DNA of 64,000 bases from Symbiodinium microadriaticum (lineage: Eukaryota > Sar > Dinophyceae > Suessiales > Symbiodiniaceae). Shown here piece after piece: positions 42,401 through 45,562 of the stretch. Below the pieces are notes generated by a model. It did no database searches. It was not told where the DNA came from and saw only the letters and a program-made list of their open reading frames with translations. A program made the translations under genes and the position numbers. The stretch spans positions 213,230 through 277,229 of the forward strand of contig LSRX01000515.1 in the NCBI GenBank assembly GCA_001939145.1, written 5' to 3'. The first letter of the stretch is position 1. Each line of letters begins with the position of its first letter.

Positions 42401-44797
42401 TAGTGATATCTGTGGGTTCCGAAGCCTGGGGCGCTCAATAAATGCATACTTGCTGGTGTGCGGTTTAGGGTTTTAGCTTCCCAGATCTTCCTTCCAATTT
42501 CCCTTAGTTCAGGAATAGACGTTAATTTACTTTATGGTAGTATGATCCCAAAGGGTCCTAAGTACCTATATAGTAGAATGTCGGGCTTCTATAGTAGGGA
42601 TTACTATTATGCTTTGGGGAAGTATCCCCCATGCAGTACCTAGGACCCCTTAAGGACTTAAAGTATCTTGAGACCTTTCGGTCCGTGGACGTTCAGCGGA
42701 GCAGATGTAGGCCTGGGCCTAGGCTTCAATGAAGTTCGTGAATGCTGCGTAAGCCATGTGTGCCGGATCTTCTGACATCTTGTAAGCCTGAGGTCCAAAG
42801 CATGACGCAGGTTTTGAAAGTTGTAGAAATAGCTGAATCATCATCCCGAAGCCGACGGAATAATATTGCATGCTGCTTTTTCGGGCTTCTACATTACCTT
42901 AAACCCTAACTTAACTTGAAGACGTGAATGGTGCTGTGAGGCGGTTTGAGTTTGGACCTAGGCATGGATCTTGAACCCCACATTGCCTCACCGCTTGGTT
43001 TAGGGTTTACGGTCCCATGTACTTGGTAGTTATAAGTAGGGTTATAAGTAGGATAGCTACACTTATAACCCATATTAGGGGACTTATAACCCTACTTATA
43101 GCTACCCATGAACCTCCAAGTAGGGCTTGGGGTTTACAACTCAGGTCATGGCCCACCCATCTTACAAGCGGGATGGCCGTGTTCCTGCAGCACCTGCTCT
43201 GCATTTAGCTCCTGCCGTGCCACTCCTGTGGCTGTGTGTTTCTTGATGTTATCGCTTGTGTCGTTCTTTCTGGTGCTGCTACAGTTAGCCTCATACTCGA
43301 GACTGATGTGTGTGCGTGTTGTGGTTCCTGCCAATGGGTTGTAAGCGGTTTCGGTGCTGCCGTTGTCGAAGTTGCCGTTGCCAGTACTGCTGTGACCATC
43401 ATGTTTGGTTGTGGACTCGGTCTCTGATTCAGCAACCTCCTCCAAGTTGTGGTTTCCCCTGATTCGGTCGGCATCATGATGTTTGAACGGTTGCCTCGTC
43501 CGGGGTTACAGAGTTTGGATTGAAGGCTCCCTTGCTTGGGGGCACCTGACGTTGCAAGTGGAGACTACCTTTTTGGCCACTACACACCCTCAAAATAATG
43601 ACCACCCAGCAATCTAACCCCAACCAGCAGCCAAAAAAACGCCGCTTGAAGAGTTCATTCTTATGGTTTCTGAAACCAAGAGCCTTAGAAGAGCCCGGGG
43701 ACTTTACCAGTACCACAATGCTCTAAAGCCTCAACCCTAAACATCCCTAAACCCTTATAACCCCTGCCATACTACAGCAACCCTAGACCCTAAACCCTAG
43801 CAGCCCTCATAGCCCGAACCTTTGTCCAAACTGTCTCAAGCGCAAGGCCGCGGCGCACGATCTCATGGCCGCCGCCGAGAAGATCGGGCTTGGTGAGATG
43901 CAAGGCCTGGGGAGGGGTTGCGAAATTGGGTTTGGGGTTTAGGGTCTAGTCTAGGGTTCCTATTTATAAGGGTTTCGAAGGGTCAAGCTGTGTAAGGATT
44001 TTATGCCGGTGTCGAGTATGGTTAAGTTGAATTTTATAACGGGTGTTGAAAGTTCTTTACGAGGCTGTCTTTTGAGGTTCGTGATGCATGCCCTCAAGCC
44101 TCAACACGCCCCTGTAGCATGTAGAAAGCCTTTTTGAAGTTAGGGCTTACATATCAGACCCCGACACTCTCAGCCCTGAATCAACTTTAGGGTTCAGGAT
44201 TTGGGGTTTAGGATTTCGGGTTGAGGGTCTAGGGTTCCTCAACTCTACGACCCTAAAACCCTGCAGTGCTTCCTTTTGGTCAATAGCCCTGAAGCCCAAA
44301 ATCCTATGCTTGGGCTTCTGATGCCCTCCCTAAATCCTGGACCCTAAACCCGAAACCCCAAACAAAAAACCTCAAAGCCCAAACCCCCTGAACCCACGGC
44401 CCTCACCCCAAGCCCTTAAAATAACCCTAAACCTTGGACCCTAAACCCGTCTCTTGGAGGTTCGTTGGTAGCACTATGTGGTGTTACACGTCCCCTAAGA
44501 TGGGTTTACAAGTATAATTTCCCTATTTATAACCCTACGTATAACTACCAACGACCCCTGCACCTCCAAGTTGAAGGGCCCCCCCCCTAGACCCTGAACC
44601 CTGAACCCTAAACCCTAAACCCTCCTAAACTCCCTAAACTCCCTAAACTCCCTAGACCCTAAACTAAACCCTAAACCCTAAACCTTAATAAACCCTCAAC
44701 CCTAAACCCTAACCCCCCCCCCTCCCCCTTGAAAGGCACCGAGCTCCTGGGCCCTTTCTCTGCCCTGGCCTCGGTGGAGCCTTCCCTTCGAGCAAAG
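12411..44797 (+). CDS. GCLC: Glutamate-cysteine ligase catalytic subunit, split gene (span of 28 exons)
   Basis: This enzyme joins glutamate and cysteine with ATP, the first and rate-limiting step of glutathione synthesis. Twenty-eight short exons in order on the + strand encode the animal/fungal-type enzyme (human protein about 637 residues). Landmarks are YVREHGIEQF, FKWGDEVE, WMPEFGRWMLESTPGK, LFLPDES, LARNIRERR, VYADAMPFGMG, LALTAATPF, KSRYDSVD, HIAHLFARDP, ENLQSTNW, GWRVEFRSMELQMTDFEN, GLIPLCRSYLD and AEWMRSF. Exon phases agree at most proposed junctions. Donors are a mix of GT, GC and GA. Not found: the start exon, the DxRW/SVDDRT exon (expected between 25632 and 28185), and short links near 15-17, 23.3-23.9, 28.3-29.7, 37.2-39.4 and 42-43.8 kb. 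The introns carry telomere-like repeats, MITEs, an AT-rich island and possibly nested coding pieces. The last assigned exon resembles the ELLG tail of the family; a stop was not identified. It could be a working gene or a recent pseudogene, but no stop interrupts any exon seen. Confidence 0.93.
12530..12735. repeat. TTTAGGG-type array at intron start
   Basis: Degenerate G-rich repeats, including a higher-order unit with GGGATGTTTAGGG repeated about four times. It follows the exon ending at 12484. Confidence 0.85.
13139..13215. repeat. CCCTAAA-type array at intron end
   Basis: CCCCTAAACCCTAAA units end about 18 nt before the exon at 13233. This is the C-strand partner of the 12530-12735 array. 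Confidence 0.85.
13233..13290 (+). CDS. GCLC: GCLC exon: KWGDEVE region
   Basis: It follows CTCACCGCAG. The frame reads TCGATNGDPFKWGDEVEHQ and corresponds to KWGDEVEYML of the human enzyme; the acidic residues here belong to the active-site/metal region of the family. It ends CACCAG|GCCACT (GC donor). The intron beginning CAGGCCACTACGG is echoed at 13440-13454, a partial duplication. Confidence 0.92.
13318..13600. repeat. TTTAGGG-type array at intron start
   Basis: Two related sub-blocks, each beginning TTAGGTTTCGGGTTTAGGGA and each preceded by CCACTACGG, suggest local tandem duplication of the intron start. Confidence 0.85.
13601..14889. other. GCLC intron interior
   Basis: Telomere-like repeats occur at 14137-14175 (G strand) and 14517-14566 (C strand). 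No palindromic element was recognised. A short exon for the YMLVSFD-like residues of the family may be hidden here. Confidence 0.4.
14890..14943 (+). CDS. GCLC: GCLC exon: VVAALRSPEIL region
   Basis: It starts after TTCCAAG and reads VVAALRSPEILAELREKE, collinear with VRLVLSGEKVLETLQEKG of the human enzyme. It ends GAG|GTGGAG (GT donor). An in-frame TGA lies 6 nt past the donor, so splicing is needed. Confidence 0.82.
15630..15656. repeat. Perfect 13-bp hairpin with 1-nt centre
   Basis: AGAGCTGCTGATA, G, TATCAGCAGCTCT. The two arms are exact reverse complements. Confidence 0.8.
15961..16074. repeat. MITE-like palindrome, family A
   Basis: TACTTCGAGGTTCATGGGTA at the left and TACCCATGAACCTCCAAGTA at the right. 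Confidence 0.85.
16561..16661. repeat. MITE-like palindrome, family A
   Basis: Arms AGTTGGAGGTTCATGGGTAG and CTACTCATGAACCTCC. It is slightly shorter in the middle than other copies. Confidence 0.85.
16768..16945. repeat. CCCTAAA-type array
   Basis: CCCTAAAGCCCTAAA units with a regular AAAG interruption. Confidence 0.85.
17573..17622 (+). CDS. GCLC: GCLC exon: WMPEFGRWMLESTPGK region
   Basis: It follows TTGCCAAG and reads AWMPEFGRWMLESTPGK, matching LWRPEYGSYMIEGTPGQ. The donor is ambiguous by one base (GA type at GAAA|GAGCAG), and the next exon completes Lys and continues PY, as in TPG(K/Q)PYGG. An in-frame TGA lies 15 nt upstream, so the exon start is bounded. Confidence 0.88.
18123..18189 (+). 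CDS. GCLC: GCLC exon: PYEG region
   Basis: It follows CTCTGAG. After the base that completes Lys it reads PYEGLAAAATAEAGHRTILL and PK, collinear with PYGGTMSEFNTVEANMRKRR but divergent. It ends CCAAAG|GTGTTT (GT donor), phase 0. Confidence 0.7.
18748..18795 (+). CDS. GCLC: GCLC exon: RRRRLRASLQPDE
   Basis: It follows GGCACAG. The 48 nt read LSLRRRRLRASLQPDE, aligned with MRKRRKEATSILEENQ, and end GACGAG|GTCGGTG (GT donor). Phase 0 on both sides agrees with its neighbours. Confidence 0.68.
19658..19708 (+). CDS. GCLC: GCLC exon: TVTAFPLLG region
   Basis: It follows CTGCGGAG and reads VAPTVTAFPLLGVGETQ, aligned with LCTITSFPRLG. The donor is probably CAA|GTTCGAG; an alternative GT donor lies at 19698. 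No TTTAGGG is adjacent, and a CCCTAAA block comes next. Confidence 0.75.
19780..19834 (+). CDS. GCLC: GCLC exon: YPDF region
   Basis: It reads RSLDGYPDFVCPHPITII. DF followed by P-rich residues corresponds to LGCPGFTLPEVKPNP. CCCTAAA repeats lie immediately upstream. Both boundaries are approximate; a GC donor at 19835 gives the phase needed by the next exon. Confidence 0.6.
20015..20114. repeat. MITE-like palindrome, family D
   Basis: It starts TAGGGGCCTTGATAATTAG and ends CTAATTATTAAGGCCCCTA. The inner arms GGGTTTTGGGG and CCCCAAACCC also pair. A partial right-hand duplicate follows at 20155-20203. Confidence 0.85.
20290..20420. repeat. TTTAGGG-type array
   Basis: G-rich repeats with GGAGTTTAGGG and GGGGTTTGG variants. 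It creates a Gly/Leu-rich false ORF. Confidence 0.8.
20529..20582 (+). CDS. GCLC: GCLC exon: LFLPDES region
   Basis: It follows TGCGGTAG and reads PVLDSLFLPDESIFPHP, a clear match to SKSLFFPDEAINKHPRF. The donor CCAC|GTCACC leaves one base that pairs with GA of the next exon to give Arg (HPRF). Confidence 0.9.
20618..20715. repeat. CCCTAAA-type array
   Basis: CCCCTAAACCCC and CCCTAAGCCCTAAA units. Confidence 0.8.
20805..20941. repeat. MITE-like palindrome, family D (with G homopolymer)
   Basis: It runs from AGGGGCCTAAATAATTAG to CTAATTATTAAGGCCCC. The inner part has a run of 13 G and a tandem ACTATGGTATCAT repeat. Confidence 0.75.
21658..21696 (+). CDS. GCLC: GCLC exon: TLARNIRERRG
   Basis: It follows GGCTCAG and reads FPTLARNIRERR, matching FSTLTRNIRHRRGEK. 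It ends CCGAG|GTCGGC (GT donor). Both junction phases fit the neighbours (HP-R-F and RR-G-GK). Confidence 0.93.
21765..21835. repeat. TTTAGGG-type array at intron start
   Basis: G-rich block about 70 nt after the exon ending at 21696. Confidence 0.8.
21952..22045. repeat. MITE-like palindrome, family B
   Basis: TACCCATAGGCCCCTAGGTA at the left and TACTTAGGGGCCTATGGGTA at the right. The core is in the opposite orientation to the copy at 1559. Confidence 0.85.
22142..22238. repeat. MITE-like palindrome, family B
   Basis: ATCCATAGGCCCCTAAGTAG at the left; the right arm is disturbed (GGGGCCGGGGCCTAT). A further right-arm fragment sits at 22323-22346, after an intervening CCCTAAA array. Confidence 0.78.
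22236..22325. repeat. CCCTAAA-type array at intron end
   Basis: Contains a tandemly repeated CCCCAAACGATAAACC variant. It precedes the exon at 22372. Confidence 0.82.
22372..22410 (+). CDS. GCLC: GCLC exon: GGKVEIRRPKMIL
   Basis: It follows CTCCGGAG and reads GGKVEIRRPKMIL, aligned with RRGEKVVINVPIF. It ends CCTCG|GCTGTG (GC donor), leaving one base that joins AG of the next exon to give Glu. Flanked by CCCTAAA upstream and TTTAGGG downstream. Confidence 0.78.
22458..22489. repeat. Head-to-head TTTAGGG/CCCTAAA palindrome
   Basis: TAGGGTTTAGGG and CCCTAAACCCTA face each other across a 5-nt TTAAA spacer, a perfect telomere-like inverted junction. Confidence 0.85.
22853..22942. repeat. MITE-like palindrome, family E
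   Basis: CGGTTGATGATATAAATCCT at the left and AGGATTTATATCATCC at the right, with TGCATTA...AATGCA inside. The left end is preceded by TA. Confidence 0.85.
23080..23215. repeat. CCCTAAA-type array at intron end
   Basis: CCCTAAACCCTAAGCCTT units interrupted by a 9-A run (23157-23167). Confidence 0.82.
23227..23260 (+). CDS. GCLC: GCLC exon: VPAQTKTQPP
   Basis: A 34-nt exon after CTACCCGAG. AG completes Glu and it reads VPAQTKTQPP, aligned with NVPIFKDKNTPSPF. It ends CACCATT|GTGAGG, a strong GT donor. It is the least secure of the assigned exons because it is so short. Confidence 0.6.
23330..23402. repeat. MITE-like palindrome, family E (right part)
   Basis: The right arm TAATGCAGGATTTATATCATCAACCGTA is intact. 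The left arm is replaced by unrelated sequence. Confidence 0.75.
23861..23929 (+). CDS. GCLC: GCLC exon: HVYADAMPFGMG region
   Basis: It follows CCAAGACAG and reads DHVYADAMPFGMGSSCLQ, a strong match to DHIYMDAMGFGMGNCCLQ. It ends CTCCAG|GCCCGG (GC donor), phase 0. Confidence 0.95.
24254..24382. repeat. Degenerate family D palindrome
   Basis: It ends CTAATTACTAAGGCCCC like other D copies. The left arm is duplicated and inverted around TAAACTGTAAGG. Confidence 0.55.
24664..24721 (+). CDS. GCLC: GCLC exon: VTMQASSIEESRRLYDQ
   Basis: It follows AGATGGAG and reads VTMQASSIEESRRLYDQHP, matching VTFQACSISEARYLYDQL. It ends CCCTG|GATGTT (GA donor). The spare G joins TG of the next exon to give Val. 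Confidence 0.94.
25253..25335. repeat. MITE-like element, family G
   Basis: It shares GGGTCC(T/C)(T/C)GTT at the left, TGATCA(T/G)TTT in the middle and TATAGCCC(C/T)AACAG at the right with 56079-56170. The ends are loosely complementary. Confidence 0.6.
25577..25632 (+). CDS. GCLC: GCLC exon: LALTAATPFLRG
   Basis: It follows GACTCCAG and reads LLALTAATPFLRGWICAL, matching IVMALSAASPFYRGYVSD. It ends GCCTTG|GTCTTG (GT donor), phase 0. The next expected exon (DxRW...SVDDRT) is not found in the following 2.5 kb. Confidence 0.93.
25992..26044. repeat. Family B left half, cut at an N
   Basis: TACCCACAGGCCCCTAAGTA followed by the core, then a single N at 26045 where the right half should begin. 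The break coincides with the start of the AT-rich island. Confidence 0.8.
26966..27035. repeat. Hairpin 1 of island
   Basis: Arms 26966-26988 and 27013-27035 (23 bp, 3 mismatches). The 24-nt loop ends AAGCGTG. Confidence 0.85.
27044..27112. repeat. Hairpin 2 of island
   Basis: Arms 27044-27070 and 27085-27112. The inner 18 bp are perfect apart from one extra A. The 14-nt loop is CGTGCGTTCCTTAC. Confidence 0.88.
27215..27295. repeat. Hairpin 3 of island
   Basis: Arms 27215-27241 and 27265-27295, differing by a 1-nt and a 3- or 4-nt indel. The 23-nt loop begins CGTGC and ends TTAC. Confidence 0.85.
27350..27412. repeat. Hairpin 4 of island
   Basis: Arms 27350-27368 and 27393-27412. The 24-nt loop begins CGTGC and ends TTAC. 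Confidence 0.85.
27449..27534. repeat. Hairpin 5 of island
   Basis: Arms 27449-27470 and 27513-27534 (22 bp). The 42-nt loop contains AAGCGTGG near its end. Confidence 0.85.
27573..27658. repeat. Hairpin 6 of island
   Basis: Arms 27573-27599 and 27632-27658 (27 bp, 3 mismatches). The 32-nt loop ends CGCGTG. Confidence 0.88.
27690..28184. other. GCLC intron tail with TTTAGGG block
   Basis: TTTAGGG repeats (27696-27810) resume directly after a poly-T/poly-G junction that closes the AT-rich island. The SVDDRT-region exon was not recognised here. Confidence 0.45.
28185..28239 (+). CDS. GCLC: GCLC exon: KSRYDSVDCYIS
   Basis: Reads TTPLRKSRYDSVDCYISE, matching YRISKSRYDSIDSYLSKC. The 5' boundary is uncertain (acceptor after GGCAAG or CCAAG). 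It ends AGCGAG|GACCCT (GA donor). Confidence 0.9.
28240..29715. other. GCLC intron with CCCTAAA arrays
   Basis: C-rich block right after the exon (28245-28320) and a dense one at 29520-29710; a G-rich block at 28644-28660. A short exon for the NDIDLTIDKEIYEQ-like region is expected but not recognised. Confidence 0.45.
29520..29710. repeat. CCCTAAA-type array at intron end
   Basis: Dense CCCTAAA variants ending 6 nt before the exon at 29716. Confidence 0.87.
29716..29753 (+). CDS. GCLC: GCLC exon: LDQLLHAGVDE
   Basis: A 38-nt exon after CTTGGAG reading HLDQLLHAGVDE, aligned with YEQLLQEGIDH. It ends GACGAG|GTGAGG, a consensus GT donor. The next exon continues VLAKHIAHLF as in the family. Confidence 0.88.
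29815..29970. repeat. TTTAGGG-type array with tandem 36-bp unit
   Basis: A unit containing TTAAGGATTTAAGG, then TTTAGGG repeats, then TGGTGAAA, occurs about 2.5 times in tandem at 29883-29975. Confidence 0.85.
30065..30180. repeat. MITE-like palindrome, family A
   Basis: TACTTGGAGGTTCATGGGTC at the left and TAGCCATGAACCTCCAAGTA at the right, with an internal AACTAGGGG tandem. Confidence 0.85.
30391..30535. repeat. TCTA/CTAAT microsatellite
   Basis: (TCTA)n-type repeats grade into ATCTAAATCTAA and CTAATCTAAT units. Confidence 0.8.
30867..30927 (+). CDS. GCLC: GCLC exon: HIAHLFARDPL
   Basis: It follows ATGCGAAG and reads VLAKHIAHLFARDPLAAATK, a strong match to LLAQHVAHLFIRDPLTLFEE. It ends AAAG|GTTTAGGG, where the donor GT opens directly into a TTTAGGG repeat. 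Confidence 0.95.
30928..32446. other. GCLC intron interior
   Basis: Telomere-like blocks at 30928-30945 (G), 31520-31640 (C) and 32335-32425 (C). A palindromic segment near 31065-31145 (GGTACCCTTTTT...AAAAAGGGTACC) resembles a further MITE type. ORFs at 32056-32403 overlap the CCCTAAA array and are not credible. Confidence 0.5.
32335..32425. repeat. CCCTAAA-type array at intron end
   Basis: Ends about 20 nt before the exon at 32447. Confidence 0.87.
32447..32523 (+). CDS. GCLC: GCLC exon: ENLQSTNWQSLRWKPPPP
   Basis: It follows ATTTTCAG. GT completes Gly, then DIDHWENLQSTNWQSLRW and KPPPPHK, nearly the family signature FENIQSTNWQTMRFKPPPP. It ends CACAAG|GCGGGG (GC donor), phase 0. CCCTAAA upstream and TTTAGGG downstream. 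Confidence 0.97.
32530..32610. repeat. TTTAGGG-type array at intron start
   Basis: Starts about 13 nt after the exon ending at 32523. Confidence 0.87.
33254..33354. repeat. MITE-like palindrome, family A (shortened)
   Basis: Arms ACTTGGAGGTTTCCGG and CCATGAACCTCCGAG. The centre lacks about 12 nt. Confidence 0.8.
33495..33600. repeat. MITE-like palindrome, family D
   Basis: TAGGGGCCTGAATATT at the left and TAATTATTTAAGGCCCC at the right. Confidence 0.8.
33655..33780. repeat. CCCTAAA-type array
   Basis: AAACCCTAAACCCAAAACC variants. It faces the G-strand array at 33840-34175 across a short spacer. Confidence 0.87.
33840..34175. repeat. TTTAGGG-type array with higher-order repeats
   Basis: Contains two copies of TTTATAATAGGGG plus flanks, and several GGGGTTAAGGGTTTA and TTTTGGGATTGGGGGTTA units. 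Confidence 0.87.
34799..34871 (+). CDS. GCLC: GCLC exon: GWRVEFRSMELQMTDFEN
   Basis: It follows AAATCCAAG. The exon opens LQ, then GWRVEFRSMELQMTDFENAA and FI, the best-conserved block of the family (human [20 protein letters not shown]). It ends ATCA|GTCTCC (GT donor); the spare A joins GC to make Ser in the next exon. Confidence 0.98.
35236..35309 (+). CDS. GCLC: GCLC exon: LVSRAILDLKLDLRIPMSKVE
   Basis: It follows CAGCCCAG and reads FIILVSRAILDLKLDLRIPM and SKVE, matching VVLLTRVILSYKLDFLIPLSKVDE. It ends GTGGAG|GAGACT (GA donor), phase 0. Confidence 0.96.
35344..35433. repeat. MITE-like palindrome, family D
   Basis: TATAGGGGCTTAAAGA at the left and TTATTAAGGCCCCCCTATA at the right. Confidence 0.78.
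35635..35726. repeat. MITE-like palind, family C
   Basis: GGGTAGTTCTCTGAATT at the left and AATTCCAAGAACTACC at the right. The inner arms carry GGGTGCCGTACC and TATTGGGAACC. Confidence 0.78.
36141..36182 (+). CDS. GCLC: GCLC exon: ENMTVASRRSACTK
   Basis: A 42-nt exon after TCCCAAAAG reading ENMTVASRRSACTK, aligned with ENMKVAQKRDAVLQ. It ends ACGAAG|GAGCCT (GA donor), phase 0. CCCTAAA lies before it and TTTAGGG 11 nt after. Confidence 0.9.
36590..37115. repeat. Long CCCTAAA-type array at intron end
   Basis: About 0.5 kb of CCCTAAAACCCTAAA variants with internal duplications (for example CTCCCTAAACCTATAATCC twice, at 36780 and 36928). Largest array in the window; it ends 15 nt before the exon. 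Confidence 0.9.
37130..37195 (+). CDS. GCLC: GCLC exon: ELLWFRTNPLEDASEAKSAP
   Basis: It follows CCCTTGAG. The frame reads ELLWFRTNPLEDASEAKSAP and QK, in the place of VLQGMFYFRKDICKGGN. It ends CAGAAG|GTATGT, the best consensus donor in the gene. It sits between a C-rich array and a G-rich array. Confidence 0.85.
37200..37330. repeat. TTTAGGG-type array at intron start
   Basis: Begins at the donor itself (GTATGTAGGGTTTAGGG). Confidence 0.88.
37560..37700. repeat. CCCTAAA-type array
   Basis: CCCTCAAGCCCTAAAG tandem, then CCCTGAAACCCCTAAA units. Confidence 0.85.
37788..37902. repeat. MITE-like palindrome, family D
   Basis: AGGGGCCTTTAATTTATAAT at the left and CTAATCATTAAGGCCCCTA at the right. 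Confidence 0.78.
38256..38516 (+). CDS. Possible nested coding piece with charged helix
   Basis: An 86-codon open stretch without a clear start, bounded by TAG at 38253 and TGA at 38514. It reads RGRRDEVYEEALWLKKAV, then QVERATQEKEQKRQDKVREA, highly charged and coiled-coil-like. It lies inside a GCLC intron. It could be an exon of an unrecognised insert or gene fragment; it does not match the GCLC residues expected here. Confidence 0.4.
   Translation, partial: ARIQRHLRSCRALRASPGRDCWPEWNRGRRDEVYEEALWLKKAVQVERATQEKEQKRQDKVREALAENRQSSEQKAGRTICTFSSP
38764..38905. repeat. MITE-like palindrome, family C (extended)
   Basis: GGGTAGCCCTCTAAGTTAGG at the left and TTTAGAGAACTACCC at the right, with an extra internal repeat of the GGTGCCGTACTA arm. 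Confidence 0.72.
38948..39120. repeat. TTTAGGG-type array
   Basis: GGGGCTTTGGGGTTTTGGGG and TTTTAGGG variants. Confidence 0.85.
39421..39455 (+). CDS. GCLC: GCLC exon: YQLMSVYEILN
   Basis: It follows GCTGTGCAG and reads YQLMSVYEILN, matching YTLMSIDTIING. The donor AACG|GTAACG (GT) leaves G, which joins GA to give Gly in the next exon (ILN-G-LIPL). Its start phase implies one more short exon between 37195 and here. Confidence 0.88.
39580..39700. repeat. TTTAGGG-type array with GAAGAGTTTAGGG units
   Basis: About six copies of GGGTTGAAGAGTTTAGGG-like units in tandem. Confidence 0.85.
39873..40325 (+). CDS. Unassigned 150-codon ORF inside a GCLC intron
   Basis: The open frame has normal-looking composition and no telomere repeats in its core, for example HTVIECPLPPLNPVVIHGLG and RSLVEWAQHIALRSLDEEP. 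It begins at a non-ATG codon, so it is probably an exon or a broken piece of an inserted gene rather than a complete gene. It ends in TTTAGGG-like and CTTCTATAAGG repeat sequence. No family is recognised. Confidence 0.4.
   Translation: MASPTSRPSVEGVLLIRGLDLPQAVEKKKLAPEAFGKLQLGLEHTVIECPLPPLNPVVIHGLGRLGCTVLPETNTVEELLSLVSRLFPRSLVEWAQHIALRSLDEEPSTAEWGCSFLKASLAPYRSPPAPHLKETTGGEFRVYGASIRLL
40618..40688 (+). CDS. GCLC: GCLC exon: GLIPLCRSYLDSQTLD
   Basis: It follows CCAAGCAG and reads LIPLCRSYLDSQTLDSTTRQ and SFE, matching GLIPILNSYLENMEVDVDTR. It ends TTCGAG|GCGCGA (GC donor), phase 0, joining YLNF of the next exon. A later GT donor at 40716 is possible but fits the alignment less well. Confidence 0.93.
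40725..40920. repeat. TTTAGGG-type array at intron start
   Basis: Degenerate G-rich repeats beginning about 40 nt after the exon. Confidence 0.82.
41001..41080. repeat. MITE-like palindrome, family E (short)
   Basis: ACGGTTGATAATATAAATCC at the left and AGGAGATATATCATCAAC at the right. Confidence 0.8.
41801..41882 (+). CDS. GCLC: GCLC exon: YLNFITFRSAGALPTAAEWM
   Basis: It follows TGCTAGGAG and reads YLNFITFRSAGALPTAAEWM and RSFAGMP, matching YLKLIKKRASGELMTVARWM and REFI. The donor is probably CCCG|GTCGTG (GT). Phase 0 at the start agrees with the previous exon. Confidence 0.93.
42205..42303. repeat. MITE-like palindrome, family D, perfect 14-bp ends
   Basis: TAATGTAGGGGCCT at 42205-42218 and its exact reverse complement at 42290-42303. 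The inner GGGGGGCCC and CCCCCC segments also pair. Confidence 0.87.
43020..43122. repeat. MITE-like palindrome, family A (left arm deleted by about 10 nt)
   Basis: TACTTGG joins directly to TAGTTATAAGTAGG. The right arm CTACCCATGAACCTCCAAGTA is intact. Confidence 0.83.
43841..43892 (+). CDS. GCLC: GCLC exon: AHDLMAAAEKIGLG
   Basis: Reads RKAAAHDLMAAAEKIGL, aligned with EMNYSLILKCNQIANEL of the family. The acceptor is CTCAAG or CGCAAG (6 nt apart). It ends GCTTG|GTGAGA, a consensus GT donor. The spare G joins GC to give Gly. Confidence 0.8.
44453..44570. repeat. MITE-like palindrome, family A (divergent)
   Basis: CTTGGAGGTTCGTTGGTAG at the left; the right arm TAACTACCAACGACCCCTGC then CACCTCCAAG has an 8-nt insertion. 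Confidence 0.75.
44590..44715. repeat. CCCTAAA-type array at intron end
   Basis: Includes CTCCCTAAACTCCCTAAAC tandem and a C homopolymer. It leads into the exon at 44736. Confidence 0.87.
44736..44797 (+). CDS. GCLC: GCLC exon: TELLGPFSAL (last assigned)
   Basis: It follows CCTTGAAAG. GC completes Gly, then TELLGPFSALASVEPSLRAK, matching PELLGSAFRKV near the C-terminus of the family. It ends GCAAAG|GCAGGG (GC donor). No stop was found, so at least one further exon is expected; islands at 46611, 47476 and 47660 are candidates. Confidence 0.83.
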
Positions 44798-44832
44798 GCA
44801 GGGGGCTGGGGGGAGAGACTGATGGCAAACCT

Positions 44833-45080
44833 TGGGTTTTAGGGCTTTTCGGGCTTTTTCGGCTTTTTTAGGGCTTTTAGTGCGTTTAGGGTTTTTAGGG
44901 TGTTTAGGGCTTTAGGGCTTTTACGGCGTTTAGGGTTTTTAGGGTGTTTTGGGTTGTTTTGGGGCTTTAGGTTAGGGTTCAGGGCTTTTAGGGTTGCAGG
45001 ATGTTTGAGGGCTTAGGGCTTGGGGCTTTACTGGTAGATGGCTTTAGGGTGTAGGGCTTTAAGGGTTTAGGGTTTAGGGT
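44833..45080. repeat. TTTAGGG-type array at intron start
   Basis: GGGCTTTTAGGG and GGGTGTTTAGGG variants; G-strand partner of 44590-44715. Confidence 0.87.
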
Positions 45081-45328
45081 CGCAAGTGTTATGTCGCAAG
45101 TGTTATGACCCGTGTTTTGATTTCATGGTGCTCTGGTGGAGTGTTGATGGATTGCGTTTGGGGAGTTCATGGTTTTTTGTTTTAATCGTGTTGTCTAGGG
45201 CCATACAGGATTCCACGAGGTCTGCATGCTGTCACTATCCGAAATATATAGCATTAACACACTTGTTATTGTCATTATTGCTATTCTTCTTATGTACTTG
45301 TACTACCATGATTATTCTTAGTATTGGC

Positions 45329-45339
45329 GTAGCAGTGGC

Positions 45340-45416
<77 letters not shown>

Positions 45417-45417
45417 C

Positions 45418-45476
<59 letters not shown>

Positions 45477-45562
45477 TAGCAGTAGCAGTAGCAGTAGCAG
45501 GAGCAGGAGCAGGAGCAGGAGCAGTAGCAGTAGCAGTAGCAGTAGCAGCAGCAGCAGTGGCA
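45329..45562. repeat. (GCA/GGA/GTA)-type trinucleotide array
   Basis: About 78 NNA-type triplets arranged in blocks: GCA, then GGAGCA dimers, then GTAGCA dimers, then a repeat of the cycle. It yields poly-Ala/Gly/Val ORFs on + and Ala/Pro/Thr on -, neither taken as a gene. Confidence 0.9.

Larger units (their letters stand above)
41883..43840. other. GCLC intron with D and A palindromes
   Basis: Holds a perfect-ended D element (42205-42303), a left-truncated A element (43020-43122) and short TTTAGGG/CCCTAAA patches. Overlapping ORFs at 43146-43477 are mutually exclusive and not credible. A short GCLC exon (HPDY...DSV region) is expected but not seen. Confidence 0.5.

Noticed and set aside
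43146..43477. Overlapping ORFs on both strands near 43.2-43.5 kb
   Set aside because: They are mutually exclusive, have no family resemblance, and no flanking splice pattern was seen.
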